Source: Rhodoferax sp. OV413 (GTDB taxonomy: Bacteria > Pseudomonadota > Gammaproteobacteria > Burkholderiales > Burkholderiaceae_C). Taken from it: a DNA stretch of 64,000 nucleotides. The notes beneath the pieces are model-generated. The model saw only the letters and a program-made list of their open reading frames with translations, had not been told where the DNA came from and searched no databases. Each line of letters starts with the position of its first letter. Positions within the stretch are counted from its first letter, which is position 1. A program made the position numbers and the translations under genes. Below are positions 43,473 through 51,805 of the stretch, one piece after another. The stretch is from assembly GCA_945861785.1 (NCBI GenBank), contig CAMAWD010000009.1, positions 57,641 to 121,640 on the forward strand, written 5' to 3'.

Positions 43473-45091
43473 ACCCGAAACACCCGCCGGTGCTGGAGCG
43501 GCGCAAGACCGAGAACCTCTACCGTGTGCCGTCCACCGGCGACCGGCGTCCCCGCATCGCGCTACAGGCGCCGCGCCCATCGGTGGCGCGTGCGGCGCGG
43601 CCGCTGCCGGACCAGAGCGACTGGACGTTCGAGCTGATCGACAGCTACCACGAAGTGATCCGCGACGCCGCCGAGCGTTATGGCCTCGACACCTACCCGA
43701 ACCAGCTCGAGATCATCTCGGCCGAGCAGATGATGGATGCGTATGCATCGGTCGGCATGCCGGTGAATTACCGCCACTGGAGCTACGGCAAGGAGTTCAT
43801 CGCGACTGAAAAGCGCTATCGGCGCGGGCACATGGGGCTGGCCTACGAGATCGTCATCAACTCCAACCCCTGCATCAGTTACCTGATGGAGGAGAACACC
43901 ACCGTCATGCAGGCGCTGGTAATCGCCCATGCGGCCTATGGCCACAACAGTTTTTTCAAGGGCAACTACCTGTTTCGCATGTGGACCGACGCCTCGTCCA
44001 TCATCGATTACCTGGTGTACGCCCGCAACTATGTCAGCGAATGCGAACAGCGCCACGGCCTGGAGGCAGTCGAGACCCTGCTGGACTCCTGCCATGCTTT
44101 GGCCAACTTTGGCGTCGACCGCTACCGGCGACCGAGCCGGCGCACCCTGGCGCAGGAGATGGCCGAGCGCCAGGCGCGCGAGGCGCACGCACAACAGCAG
44201 GTGAACGAACTGTGGCGCACCGTGCCGGTGCGCGAGGAAAAGGCGGAGGTCGCCCGTGCCACCCAGCGATTTCCGGCCGAGCCGCAGGAAAACCTGCTGT
44301 ATTTCTTCGAGAAAAGCGCGCCGCTGCTGGAGCCGTGGCAACGCGAGATCGTGCGTATCGTGCGCAAGGTGGCGCAGTATTTCTACCCGCAGCGGCAGAC
44401 CCAGGTGATGAACGAGGGCTGGGCGACGTTTTGGCACCACCGCCTGCTCAACACCCTGTACGACGATGGCCATCTGAGCGACGGCGCCATGCTGGAGTGG
44501 CTGACCTCGCACACCAACGTGATTTACCAGCCACCGGTGGGCCACCGCGCCTACAGCGGCATCAACCCCTACGCACTTGGTTTTGCGATGTACACCGACA
44601 TCCGGCGTATCTGCGAGCACCCGAGCGAAGAAGACCGTGCCTGGTTCCCGGGCATTGCCGGCGCGCCATGGTTGCCCACGCTGGACCACGCCATGCGCAA
44701 CTACAAGGACGAGAGTTTCATCGGCCAGTTCCTCAGCCCGCAACTGATGCGTGGGCTGCGCCTGTTCGCCATCCACGATGACGAGAAGCAAGACGCGCTC
44801 GAGGTGTCGGCGATCCACGACACGGCTGGTTACCAGCGGCTGCGCCAGAACCTCTCGCAGCAGTACGACCTGGGTACACGCGAGCCCAACATCCAGGTCT
44901 GGAACGTGAACCTGCGCGGTGACCGCACCCTGACGCTGCGCCACAGCCAGTACCAGGATCGCCCGCTGGCCGATTCGACATTGGAAGTGCTGAAACACGC
45001 CGCACGTCTGTGGGGTTTTTGCGTGAACCTGGAAAGCGTGAACGCCGCGGGCAATGTGACGCGCAACTGGGCGGTGGGGGCGCCAGTCTGA
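43469..45091 (+). CDS. SpoVR family protein
   Basis: A 540-residue protein of the SpoVR/YcgB family: the core has YGLDTYPNQLEIISAEQMMDAYASVGMP and MNEGWATFWHHRLLNTLYDDG, the latter with a conserved His/Glu cluster that looks metal-binding. SpoVR is needed for the spore cortex in Bacillus; in non-spore-formers it always travels with the PrkA and YeaH genes and its activity is unknown. A 60-residue N-terminal extension rich in Arg/Pro precedes the conserved part. Confidence 0.93.
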   Translation: MNPKHPPVLERRKTENLYRVPSTGDRRPRIALQAPRPSVARAARPLPDQSDWTFELIDSYHEVIRDAAERYGLDTYPNQLEIISAEQMMDAYASVGMPVNYRHWSYGKEFIATEKRYRRGHMGLAYEIVINSNPCISYLMEENTTVMQALVIAHAAYGHNSFFKGNYLFRMWTDASSIIDYLVYARNYVSECEQRHGLEAVETLLDSCHALANFGVDRYRRPSRRTLAQEMAERQAREAHAQQQVNELWRTVPVREEKAEVARATQRFPAEPQENLLYFFEKSAPLLEPWQREIVRIVRKVAQYFYPQRQTQVMNEGWATFWHHRLLNTLYDDGHLSDGAMLEWLTSHTNVIYQPPVGHRAYSGINPYALGFAMYTDIRRICEHPSEEDRAWFPGIAGAPWLPTLDHAMRNYKDESFIGQFLSPQLMRGLRLFAIHDDEKQDALEVSAIHDTAGYQRLRQNLSQQYDLGTREPNIQVWNVNLRGDRTLTLRHSQYQDRPLADSTLEVLKHAARLWGFCVNLESVNAAGNVTRNWAVGAPV

Positions 45092-45101
45092 TGCCGGGTG
45101 C

Positions 45102-45117
45102 TGGCATATTGCTTGCA
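45102..45117 (+). promoter_or_regulatory. Candidate sigma-54 promoter
   Basis: TGGCATATTGCTTGCA fits the sigma-54 consensus TGGCAC-N5-TTGCA, with GG and GC exactly 10 nt apart. Transcription would start near 45130, about 85 nt before the binding-protein gene at 45213. Confidence 0.55.
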
Positions 45118-45212
45118 TAGACATGTTTCTGCCGGATGCGTGTTTCTTGCATATACTGCGCCGTGACAGAGTGCAATTTGTTTTTCAATCAACCAGAATC
45201 CAGGAAATCGCC

Positions 45213-46010
45213 ATGAAAAAATTGACGACCATGCTGCTGGGCCTTGTGGCCGCAGTGGCCTTGTTGGCCCCCACCAGTTCGATCGCCCAGAACAAGTCCA
45301 AGCTCAACCAGGTACTGGAGCGCGGAACGCTGCGGGTCGGCACCACGGGCGATTTCAACCCGATGTCGATCAAGGACACAGCCACCAACACGCTGACCGG
45401 TTTCGATGTCGAGGCCATGACCCAACTCGCCGCCGATATGGGCGTCAAGGTCGAGTTCGTGCCAGCTGAATGGGCCACCCTGGTCAACGGCATTGTGTCG
45501 GACCGGTTCGACATCTTCTCGGGCGCGTCCCTGAGCATGGCACGCGCCAAGACTGTCGCGTTTTCGCACCCCTACCTGTATGCGGGCACGGTGCCGCTGG
45601 TCAACAAGAAGGCGCCGGGCAAGTTCACCACCTGGGAGAGTATCAACAGCCCCAATGTGACGGTGGCTGTGTTGCTGGGCACGGTGTTCGAGCAGCAGGC
45701 GCGGGCGCATTTCCCCAAGGCCAAGATCCGTGCGGTCGAGAAGCCCGCCACCGGTTACCAGGAAGTGCTCGCCGGGCGCGCCCAGGTCACGATCACCAGC
45801 AACGTGGAAGCCGCCACCCTGATGAAGACCTACCCGGACCTGCAGGTCGTGGGTTCTGGTTCCGACATGCGCAACAAGCGTCCTTTCGCCTATCCGATGC
45901 CACAGGGTGACGAGGTCTGGCTGACCTTTGTGAACAACTGGATCTCCCTGAAACAGGCCGAGGGCTACTTCGACACGCTCGAGGCCAAGTGGCTGTCCGC
46001 CAAAAAATAG
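45213..46010 (+). CDS. Amino-acid-type ABC transporter substrate-binding protein
   Basis: A 265-residue periplasmic binding protein of the family 3 type. The signal peptide ends SSIAQ; the mature part has VLERGTLRVGTTGDFNPMS, FDVEAMTQLAADMGVKVEFV and the ...RFDIFSGASLSMARAKTVAFS hinge. Cyclohexadienyl dehydratase PheC shares this fold, but the adjacent permease argues for transport. CAGGAAA lies before the ATG. It overlaps the permease gene by 22 nt. No ATPase follows, so the transporter must use one encoded elsewhere. Confidence 0.87.
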   Translation: MKKLTTMLLGLVAAVALLAPTSSIAQNKSKLNQVLERGTLRVGTTGDFNPMSIKDTATNTLTGFDVEAMTQLAADMGVKVEFVPAEWATLVNGIVSDRFDIFSGASLSMARAKTVAFSHPYLYAGTVPLVNKKAPGKFTTWESINSPNVTVAVLLGTVFEQQARAHFPKAKIRAVEKPATGYQEVLAGRAQVTITSNVEAATLMKTYPDLQVVGSGSDMRNKRPFAYPMPQGDEVWLTFVNNWISLKQAEGYFDTLEAKWLSAKK

Positions 46011-46759
46011 GCCTCGGGTTTGCCCTGCTGGCCGTCGGCCTGTTGGCAGGGTGTGGCGGTGCTTCCAATGGCTCCAGCTACACCTGGGGCTGGTACATCC
46101 TCAATCCCTGGCAGGCCAAGGGCCTGTCCAACCTCCAGTTCCTGATCGGTGGGCTGGGGGCAACGCTGGCGGTTTCGCTGTGCGCGATCTTCCTGTCGGT
46201 GATTCTCGGGGCGTTTGTGGCGGTGGCTGGGCTGTCCAAGCTGAAGCTCCTGCACCGCGCGAGTCGTGTGTACGTAGAACTGTTTCGCTCGGTTCCGTTG
46301 CTGGTGTTGTTGTTGTGGGTGTTTTATGGCTTGCCGGTGATCGTCGGGCTGCAACTCGGTGTGTTCGCAACCGGCGTGTTGTCGCTGGCACTGAGCGACA
46401 GCGCGTTCGAGGCCGAGGTGTTCCGCGCCGGCATCCAGTCCGTACCCAAAGGCCAGCTCGAGGCCGCCAAGTCGATCGGCCTGTCGTGGTCGCAGCAGAT
46501 GCGGCTGGTGGTGATGCCGCAGGCCATCAAGGTGATATTGCCCGCGCTGGGCAACCAGTTCGTGTATGTCATGAAGATGTCTTCGCTGGTGTCCGTCATT
46601 GGCCTGGAGGAACTGACGCGGCGCGCCAACGAACTCAACGTCAACGAGTACCGTCCGCTGGAGATCTACACCCTGCTGGTGTTCGAGTACCTCGCACTGA
46701 TTGTTTTTGTTTCCTGGCTGGTGCGCCGGCTCGAACGCAAGATGTCCAAAGCCCACTGA
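45989..46759 (+). CDS. Amino-acid ABC transporter permease with lipobox-like N-terminus
   Basis: A 256-residue permease of the His/Glu/Gln type: the ELFRSVPLLVLLLWVFYGLP and EVFRAGIQSVPKGQLEAAKSIGLS motifs (the EAA loop) are clear. The start is a GTG at 45989, inside the previous gene. Unusually, the first 25 residues (VGLGFALLAVGLLAGCGGASN in part) look like a lipoprotein signal with the lipobox LLAGC, followed by a short exposed stretch before the first membrane segments. Normal permeases lack this. The creatininase-type gene starts 7 nt after its stop. Confidence 0.85.
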   Translation: MAVRQKIGLGFALLAVGLLAGCGGASNGSSYTWGWYILNPWQAKGLSNLQFLIGGLGATLAVSLCAIFLSVILGAFVAVAGLSKLKLLHRASRVYVELFRSVPLLVLLLWVFYGLPVIVGLQLGVFATGVLSLALSDSAFEAEVFRAGIQSVPKGQLEAAKSIGLSWSQQMRLVVMPQAIKVILPALGNQFVYVMKMSSLVSVIGLEELTRRANELNVNEYRPLEIYTLLVFEYLALIVFVSWLVRRLERKMSKAH

Positions 46760-46766
46760 GGTACGC

Positions 46767-47543
46767 ATGGTCCTGCAACACGCCACCTGGCCCGAGGTCG
46801 AGGCCTATCTGCAGCGCTCCCGGGGGGTGGTGATCCCCCTGGGCTCGACCGAGCAGCACGGGCCGACGGGTCTGATCGGCACCGACAGCATCACCGCCGA
46901 AACCGTGGCGCGTGCCATGGGCGAACTGGCCGGCGCCCTGGTCGGGCCGACGCTCTCCATGGGACCGGCGCAGTTCAACCTGGCATTTCCCGGCACCGTG
47001 AGCCTGCGGCCGACCACACTGATCCAGGTGATCATCGATTACGTGCAGTCGCTGGCGCGCAGCGGTTTCACGCATTTCTACTTCATGAACGGGCATGGTG
47101 GCAATGTCGCCCCGACATGGTGCGCAATCCAGGAGCTGCATGCCGACCGCAGCCTGGGGCGCGAAGCTGCCACACCGCTGCAGTTCCGGTTGCGCAGCTG
47201 GTGGGATCTGGCAGAGGTGAATGACATCCGACAGCGGCTCTACGGCGCCGGTGAAGGCATGCACGCAACGCCGTCCGAGATCGCGATCACCCAGCATGTG
47301 TTGCCCGATTCGCGCCGGCCCGACAAACTGCCGGCGCCGGCGTTGCTGTCACCCGGGTTCATCAAGTTCCACGCCGGTGACAACCACCTGGACGCGCAGG
47401 CGCACCGGGCGCAATTTCCCGATGGGCGCGTCGGTTCGAACTCCGGCCTGGCGCGGCCAGAGCACGGTGAGGCGCTGCTCGCGGCCGCCGCCACCGCCGC
47501 TGCGCGCGACTACGCGGCATTTCTCGCTGGAGAGCCAGCATGA
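46767..47543 (+). CDS. Creatininase-family amidohydrolase (first copy)
   Basis: A 258-residue metal-dependent hydrolase of the creatininase family. Metal ligands are E29 and H31 in LGSTEQHGP, D40 and H110 in NGHGGN. Family members open cyclic amides such as creatinine or work on other amides and lactam-like rings. It is coupled to an ABC permease and a GST, so it may cut the imported compound. A second, distinct family member is encoded at 52925. Confidence 0.85.
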   Translation: MVLQHATWPEVEAYLQRSRGVVIPLGSTEQHGPTGLIGTDSITAETVARAMGELAGALVGPTLSMGPAQFNLAFPGTVSLRPTTLIQVIIDYVQSLARSGFTHFYFMNGHGGNVAPTWCAIQELHADRSLGREAATPLQFRLRSWWDLAEVNDIRQRLYGAGEGMHATPSEIAITQHVLPDSRRPDKLPAPALLSPGFIKFHAGDNHLDAQAHRAQFPDGRVGSNSGLARPEHGEALLAAAATAAARDYAAFLAGEPA

Positions 47544-48175
47544 TTTTTTATGCGACGCCTCTGTCCAGTTACAGCGCCAAGGTACGGATCGCCTTGTGTG
47601 TCAAAGGGGTCGACTTTGAAGAACGTCTGCCCCCCAACGGTTACCGCTCGGTGGAGTACCGCGCATTGGTGCCCATGGGCACGCTGCCAGCGATCGAGGT
47701 CGATGGATGGGTGCTTTCCGAATCCGAGGTTATCAACGAATACCTCGAGCAGTGTTATCCGGCGCCGGCAATGTTGCCGCTGGATCCTGCCTTGCGCGCG
47801 CGCGTGCGTTTTTTGAGCCGTTTTCACGACCTGTACCTGGAGCCCCGGGTGCGCGCCCTGTTCCCGCTGGTCAAGGCCCCACAGCGCGCTCAGGAGCAGG
47901 TGGCGGCATTGCGTGGCGACATCCTGTCCCGTTTGCAGCAGCTCGATGAATGGGCGCAGCCCCAGCCCTACCTTCTGACAACCGACATCAGCCTGGCCGA
48001 TTGCGGGCCGCTGGTGACCCTGCCGCTGGCCTTGTCGGTGCTTGCTGCATGCGGCCAGCCGATCGAACTGCCCTGCGGGCTGCAGGCCTGGCAGGACAAC
48101 GCCTCGCGCCACCCCGGCGTGCAGCGGGCCTTGTCGGGCTGGCGCACTGCCACCCAGGCCTGGCTGCAAACCTGA
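47540..48175 (+). CDS. Glutathione S-transferase family protein
   Basis: A 211-residue protein with the thioredoxin-like N-domain MIFYATPLSSYSAKVRIALCVKGVDFEER, VPMGTLPAIEVDGWVLSESEVINEYLE (the cis-Pro and ES residues that bind glutathione), and an all-helical C-domain. Start of the active-site Ser is near residue 9-12. It overlaps the creatininase gene by 4 nt and may process the product of that enzyme; zeta- or sigma-like class cannot be set. Confidence 0.87.
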   Translation: MIFYATPLSSYSAKVRIALCVKGVDFEERLPPNGYRSVEYRALVPMGTLPAIEVDGWVLSESEVINEYLEQCYPAPAMLPLDPALRARVRFLSRFHDLYLEPRVRALFPLVKAPQRAQEQVAALRGDILSRLQQLDEWAQPQPYLLTTDISLADCGPLVTLPLALSVLAACGQPIELPCGLQAWQDNASRHPGVQRALSGWRTATQAWLQT

Positions 48176-48241
48176 CCCCCCAGCTGCCGAACTCCGAACC
48201 CGAACTCCGAACTCCCAGGCACACCTGCTTGTACCGCGACC

Positions 48242-48874
48242 ATGCCCCAACGCTCCACCTACACCCCGCTGGCCGATCCGCTTTGGCAGTATGTCGAGAA
48301 GGTCTCACTCGAGGAATTCTCCCGCGCCGATTGGGCGCAACTCAACGCGCAGCGTGCAGCCTATGCGGGCCTGCAGCAGGCCAGCCAGGCGCTGCGCCTG
48401 CTCAGTGCCAGCGAACACGACCCGAGTTTTGGTTACATGGTCAACAACTACCGGCACTCCCTGCAATCGGCCACGATGGTGCTGCGCGATGGCCGCTCCG
48501 AGGAAGACGTGGTGGTGGCCTTGCTGCACGATGTCGGGTTCATCACCTGCCCACTGATGCATGGTGACTTTGCAGCGGCACTGATGGGCGCCTATGTGTC
48601 GGAGCGCAACCACTGGATGCTGCGCCACCATGGCGTGTTCCAGAACCTGCACTCGCCCAACCTGCCGGGCGTCGACCCGCACGAGCGGGAGCGTTGGCGT
48701 GGCAATGCGCACTTCGACTGGACCGCCGAGTTCGTGGACCGTTACGACCAGGCGGCGTCCGACCCGGGTTACCCCTGCGAGCCGCTCGAGACTTTCGTGC
48801 CCATGGTGCACCGCATTTTTTCACGCCCGCCGTTGGACCGGCGGTCGCTCAACATCCACAAGGAGACCCCGTGA
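48242..48874 (+). CDS. HD-domain protein, PhnZ/MIOX-like
   Basis: A 210-residue HD-superfamily protein. The residues H72, H96-D97 (LLHDVGF) and the paired histidines H129-H130 in MLRHHGVFQ match the metal-binding set. The HHGVFQ form is seen in HD-fold diiron oxygenases such as PhnZ and TmpB as well as in simple phosphohydrolases, so it may be an oxygenase. The AhpD-like gene starts inside its stop codon, linking the two. Function unknown. A short run of CCGAACT repeats lies upstream. Confidence 0.75.
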   Translation: MPQRSTYTPLADPLWQYVEKVSLEEFSRADWAQLNAQRAAYAGLQQASQALRLLSASEHDPSFGYMVNNYRHSLQSATMVLRDGRSEEDVVVALLHDVGFITCPLMHGDFAAALMGAYVSERNHWMLRHHGVFQNLHSPNLPGVDPHERERWRGNAHFDWTAEFVDRYDQAASDPGYPCEPLETFVPMVHRIFSRPPLDRRSLNIHKETP

Positions 48875-49509
48875 ACAACCCACTGCCGACCGTCGCCGCA
48901 CAGAGCCAAGACACACCGCCAGGCCCGGCCTGGATCAGGATGATCCCGCTGGAGGAAGCCACCGGCAAACTCAAGGAAATGTACCAGCTCGCCCTCACGC
49001 CGAGCGGCACCGTCGACAACGTGATGCGGGCCCACAGCCTGCGCCCGCACAGCATGCAGGGGCACCTGGTGCTGTACCGCAGCGTGCTGCACAACCCCGA
49101 CAACACCTTGCCGTTCTGGTTTCTGGAGGTGGTGGCCTCGTATGTCAGCATGACCAACCGCTGCGCCTACAGCCTCACACACCATTTCGCCAATGCGCGG
49201 CGCCTGATGAACGACCCGGCCCGCGCGCAGTTGGTGTGGGACGCATTGCAAGGCGCGCAGCCGGAACTCGCGTTTGCCGGCAAGGAACTCGCATTCCTCA
49301 ACTACGCCCGCAAGCTGACCGCGCAGGTGGGCGACATGAACAAGGCAGACTGGGATGCGCTGCGCGCGGCCGGCTGCGAGGACGGCGAGATCCTGGAGGT
49401 CAACCAGGTCTGCGCCTATTTCAACTACTCGAACCGCCTGCTCAACGGGCTCGGCGTGACCACCGTTGGCGACGTCGTGGGTTACTACAAGGAGCCCGAA
49501 GCCACCTGA
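48871..49509 (+). CDS. AhpD/carboxymuconolactone decarboxylase-like protein
   Basis: A 212-residue all-helical protein of the CMD/AhpD superfamily. The catalytic CxxC of AhpD is changed to CAYS (MTNRCAYSLTHHFANA), leaving one cysteine, so classical peroxiredoxin reductase activity is unlikely. The start is the GTG overlapping the HD gene (GTGA), with AAGGAG 6 nt upstream. Its end overlaps the Rieske gene on the other strand by 25 nt. Confidence 0.8.
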   Translation: MNNPLPTVAAQSQDTPPGPAWIRMIPLEEATGKLKEMYQLALTPSGTVDNVMRAHSLRPHSMQGHLVLYRSVLHNPDNTLPFWFLEVVASYVSMTNRCAYSLTHHFANARRLMNDPARAQLVWDALQGAQPELAFAGKELAFLNYARKLTAQVGDMNKADWDALRAAGCEDGEILEVNQVCAYFNYSNRLLNGLGVTTVGDVVGYYKEPEAT

Positions 49510-50537
49510 ACCGCAGCCTGCTCTGCGGCGATGCGCTCCGCCAGGCCCTTGCGAAAGCGGCTGGCTGCGGCGTCGAGCAGCAGGCCGGTGGTCTGCGTGC
49601 TGCTGTTCTTCATGCCCTGATGAACTGCCTCCAGGATGAGCCGGTCTTCCTCGAACGCCGTCTTGGCGCCGGCGGCGACCCGCTGTGTGATGGTTGCGTC
49701 GTGCGGGTCGGTGTTGCGGTGCTGCAACCAGAAGTAATGGGTATGGTCCTCGTCGACCGGCGTGATGAAATGGTATGAAATCATCCGGTAGGTGTCTGGG
49801 CCGTCAACCATGGCCGGGCCGCCGCTGCCCGCCGGTGTGTAGATCCCCATGTTGACGCCGACCGCGGGATACTGCATTTCATAGTGTTGCAGTCGGTCCG
49901 CGTTTCCGGTGAACTTGACCAAGGGCGCATAAAACGGCGGCGGCGGCTGGTTCAGGATCCAGCGGCTGCTGATCACCCCGCTGTCGAGCGTGCGCACATC
50001 CAGGGGTGTGGCATCGGTGCCGGCGCCTGCGAAGGAGCCGCGATGCACCCACGCCACGTGCGAGGGGTCGAGCAGGTTGTCCACCAGCCACAGATAGTTG
50101 CTGGTGCAACGCATGTTGTCGCCGCCCGTCACGTGCCAGCCCGGGTCGCCATAGGTCGGGATGGACAGGATCTTGCCGGTATCTGCCCGGTCGGCGTCAC
50201 CCATCCAGACCCACAGCAGCCCGTAACGGTCACAGGTCGGGTAGCTGCGCACCCTGGCAAAAGGCGGAATGCGTGCCTGGGTGGCGGCATCGATGCATTT
50301 GCCGGAGCAGTCGAAGGTCAGGCCGTGGTAGCCGCATTCGACCGCGTCGCCCTTGATGCGGCCCATGGACAAGGGCAGCTTGCGGTGCGGGCAGGCGTCT
50401 TCGAGCGCCACTGCGGCGCCATCCTGCGTGCGGTACAACACGATGGCCTCGCCCAGCATCCTGACGGCTTGCAATGTGCGCCCGATCGACGGGGAGAGCG
50501 CGGCGACGTACCAGGCATTTCTCAGGAAGTTCGACAT
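49485..50537 (-). CDS. Rieske-type aromatic oxygenase (vanillate demethylase-like)
   Basis: A 350-residue oxygenase in the VanA/phthalate dioxygenase style. The Rieske site is C49, H51, C68, H71 (CPHR and CGYH); the iron site includes NLLDPSHVAWVH (H160, H165). Family members demethylate or dealkylate aromatic ethers or hydroxylate aromatic rings. It starts 45 nt upstream of the end of the deacylase gene on the same strand, and its 3' end overlaps the AhpD-like gene. No reductase is adjacent. Confidence 0.88.
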   Translation of the reverse strand: MSNFLRNAWYVAALSPSIGRTLQAVRMLGEAIVLYRTQDGAAVALEDACPHRKLPLSMGRIKGDAVECGYHGLTFDCSGKCIDAATQARIPPFARVRSYPTCDRYGLLWVWMGDADRADTGKILSIPTYGDPGWHVTGGDNMRCTSNYLWLVDNLLDPSHVAWVHRGSFAGAGTDATPLDVRTLDSGVISSRWILNQPPPPFYAPLVKFTGNADRLQHYEMQYPAVGVNMGIYTPAGSGGPAMVDGPDTYRMISYHFITPVDEDHTHYFWLQHRNTDPHDATITQRVAAGAKTAFEEDRLILEAVHQGMKNSSTQTTGLLLDAAASRFRKGLAERIAAEQAAVQVASGSL

Positions 50538-50582
50538 GGCGTGGACCTCGATTCAGTCAATATGGTTGGCTCCCTGCGCATC

Positions 50583-51626
50583 TCACGGGACGGCCAGGTC
50601 GGTGGCGAGCTGGAACAGGCAGTCGCCGCGTTCGCAGGGGGCGGGGCCGCGTTTGCACAGCACCAGGCCATCGCGCTCGAAATGCAGCACAAGTGGTTCT
50701 CGCCATGGCGTTGCGTGGCTGTGGATGCGCGCCGCAGGCTGGCCTGCGCGCACCTGGGCGCCCAGGTCGACCAGCGGTTCGAACAGGCCGCTGTCGGTGG
50801 CGTAGACGTGGTAGTCGTCGCCGCCGACTTCGGTCAGGCGTGTGGCTGGAGCGGGTGCGGGGGCGGACCCCTGCAGCAGGCCCACGTGTGCCAGCAGGCG
50901 GCGCATGCCGTCTTCCATGGTCGCCATGGAGGACGGCGTGACGTAGCCGCCACCACCCACCTCGGTGGCGATGGACATGACACCCTGGCGGACGGACGCG
51001 GCGGTGAACGAGCGGCCGCCGCTTTGTGGCGCCGTCACGATGTAACCCACAGGTGCGCCAAATGCGCGCACCAGACCGAGCACCGTGCCCATGCGCTCGG
51101 CATCCGGGTCCCGGTAGGCGAGCGTGCTGGGCAGGTAGACCAGCGAATTGCCGCCGGAGTGGAAGTCGAAGCTGTAGTCGAAACCTGGCAGCAGCAGGTG
51201 TTCGATCCACCAGGCGATCTGCGCTGTCGGGCCACCGAGCGGATCGCCCGGGAAGCTCCGGTTCAGGTTGCCGTCGTCGATAGGTGAGGTCCGCAACCCG
51301 GCCATCGCGGCTGGGAAATTGGCCGATGGCAGGATCACCAGCTGGCCGCGAATGTGTTCGGGCTCAATCGAGCGGACCAGCTTGCCCAAAGCGATCTGGC
51401 CTTCCCATTCGTCGCCGTGGTTGCCAGCCACCATCAGCACCCTGGGGCCAGGGCCGTTGGTGATGCGCACGATGGGAATCGGGATCCACCCATAGGCCGA
51501 ACGGTGCACGGAGTGGGGCAGGCGCACAAAGCCCGTTGCCTTGCCCTGGGCTTGCAGATCGATGTCGCAACGCAACAGGCTGCGGCGCTGCAAATCAGAC
51601 AGCCCGGATGTGTCGCTAACAGCCAT
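50583..51626 (-). CDS. Succinylglutamate desuccinylase/aspartoacylase (AstE/DoeB-like) family deacylase
   Basis: A 347-residue zinc-dependent deacylase of the M14-like AstE/AspA family. The metal ligands are H70 and E73 in GNHGDEWEG and H156 in FDFHSGG; DDGNLNRSFPG is the substrate-binding loop. DoeB, the N-acetyl-diaminobutyrate deacetylase of ectoine breakdown, has the same build, and a C-terminal beta-barrel domain is present. The other ectoine genes are not here. The ATG at 51626 opens with MAVSDTSG; a frame upstream of it is not favoured. Confidence 0.83.
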   Translation of the reverse strand: MAVSDTSGLSDLQRRSLLRCDIDLQAQGKATGFVRLPHSVHRSAYGWIPIPIVRITNGPGPRVLMVAGNHGDEWEGQIALGKLVRSIEPEHIRGQLVILPSANFPAAMAGLRTSPIDDGNLNRSFPGDPLGGPTAQIAWWIEHLLLPGFDYSFDFHSGGNSLVYLPSTLAYRDPDAERMGTVLGLVRAFGAPVGYIVTAPQSGGRSFTAASVRQGVMSIATEVGGGGYVTPSSMATMEDGMRRLLAHVGLLQGSAPAPAPATRLTEVGGDDYHVYATDSGLFEPLVDLGAQVRAGQPAARIHSHATPWREPLVLHFERDGLVLCKRGPAPCERGDCLFQLATDLAVP

Positions 51627-51805
51627 GGTGTTCCGGACTCCTTGTTTGCAGGCAGACAGTGCCACAGCGCCGCTTAGTGTAGCCTGCGCAATTGTCGATT
51701 GTCTAGACAAGTTTGGCGCGAATCGGGCAAAATCGCCGGTCGGTGCTTCCGGTGCGCTGCCAATCCGGGCAGAGCGTGCGTGCAGCACAGCCGGGGGCAC
51801 GGTTC

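Noticed and set aside
48187..48215. Short tandem run of CCGAACT-like units, as in a CRISPR or VNTR
   Set aside because: Only four imperfect 6-8 nt units with no spacers; too small for either.
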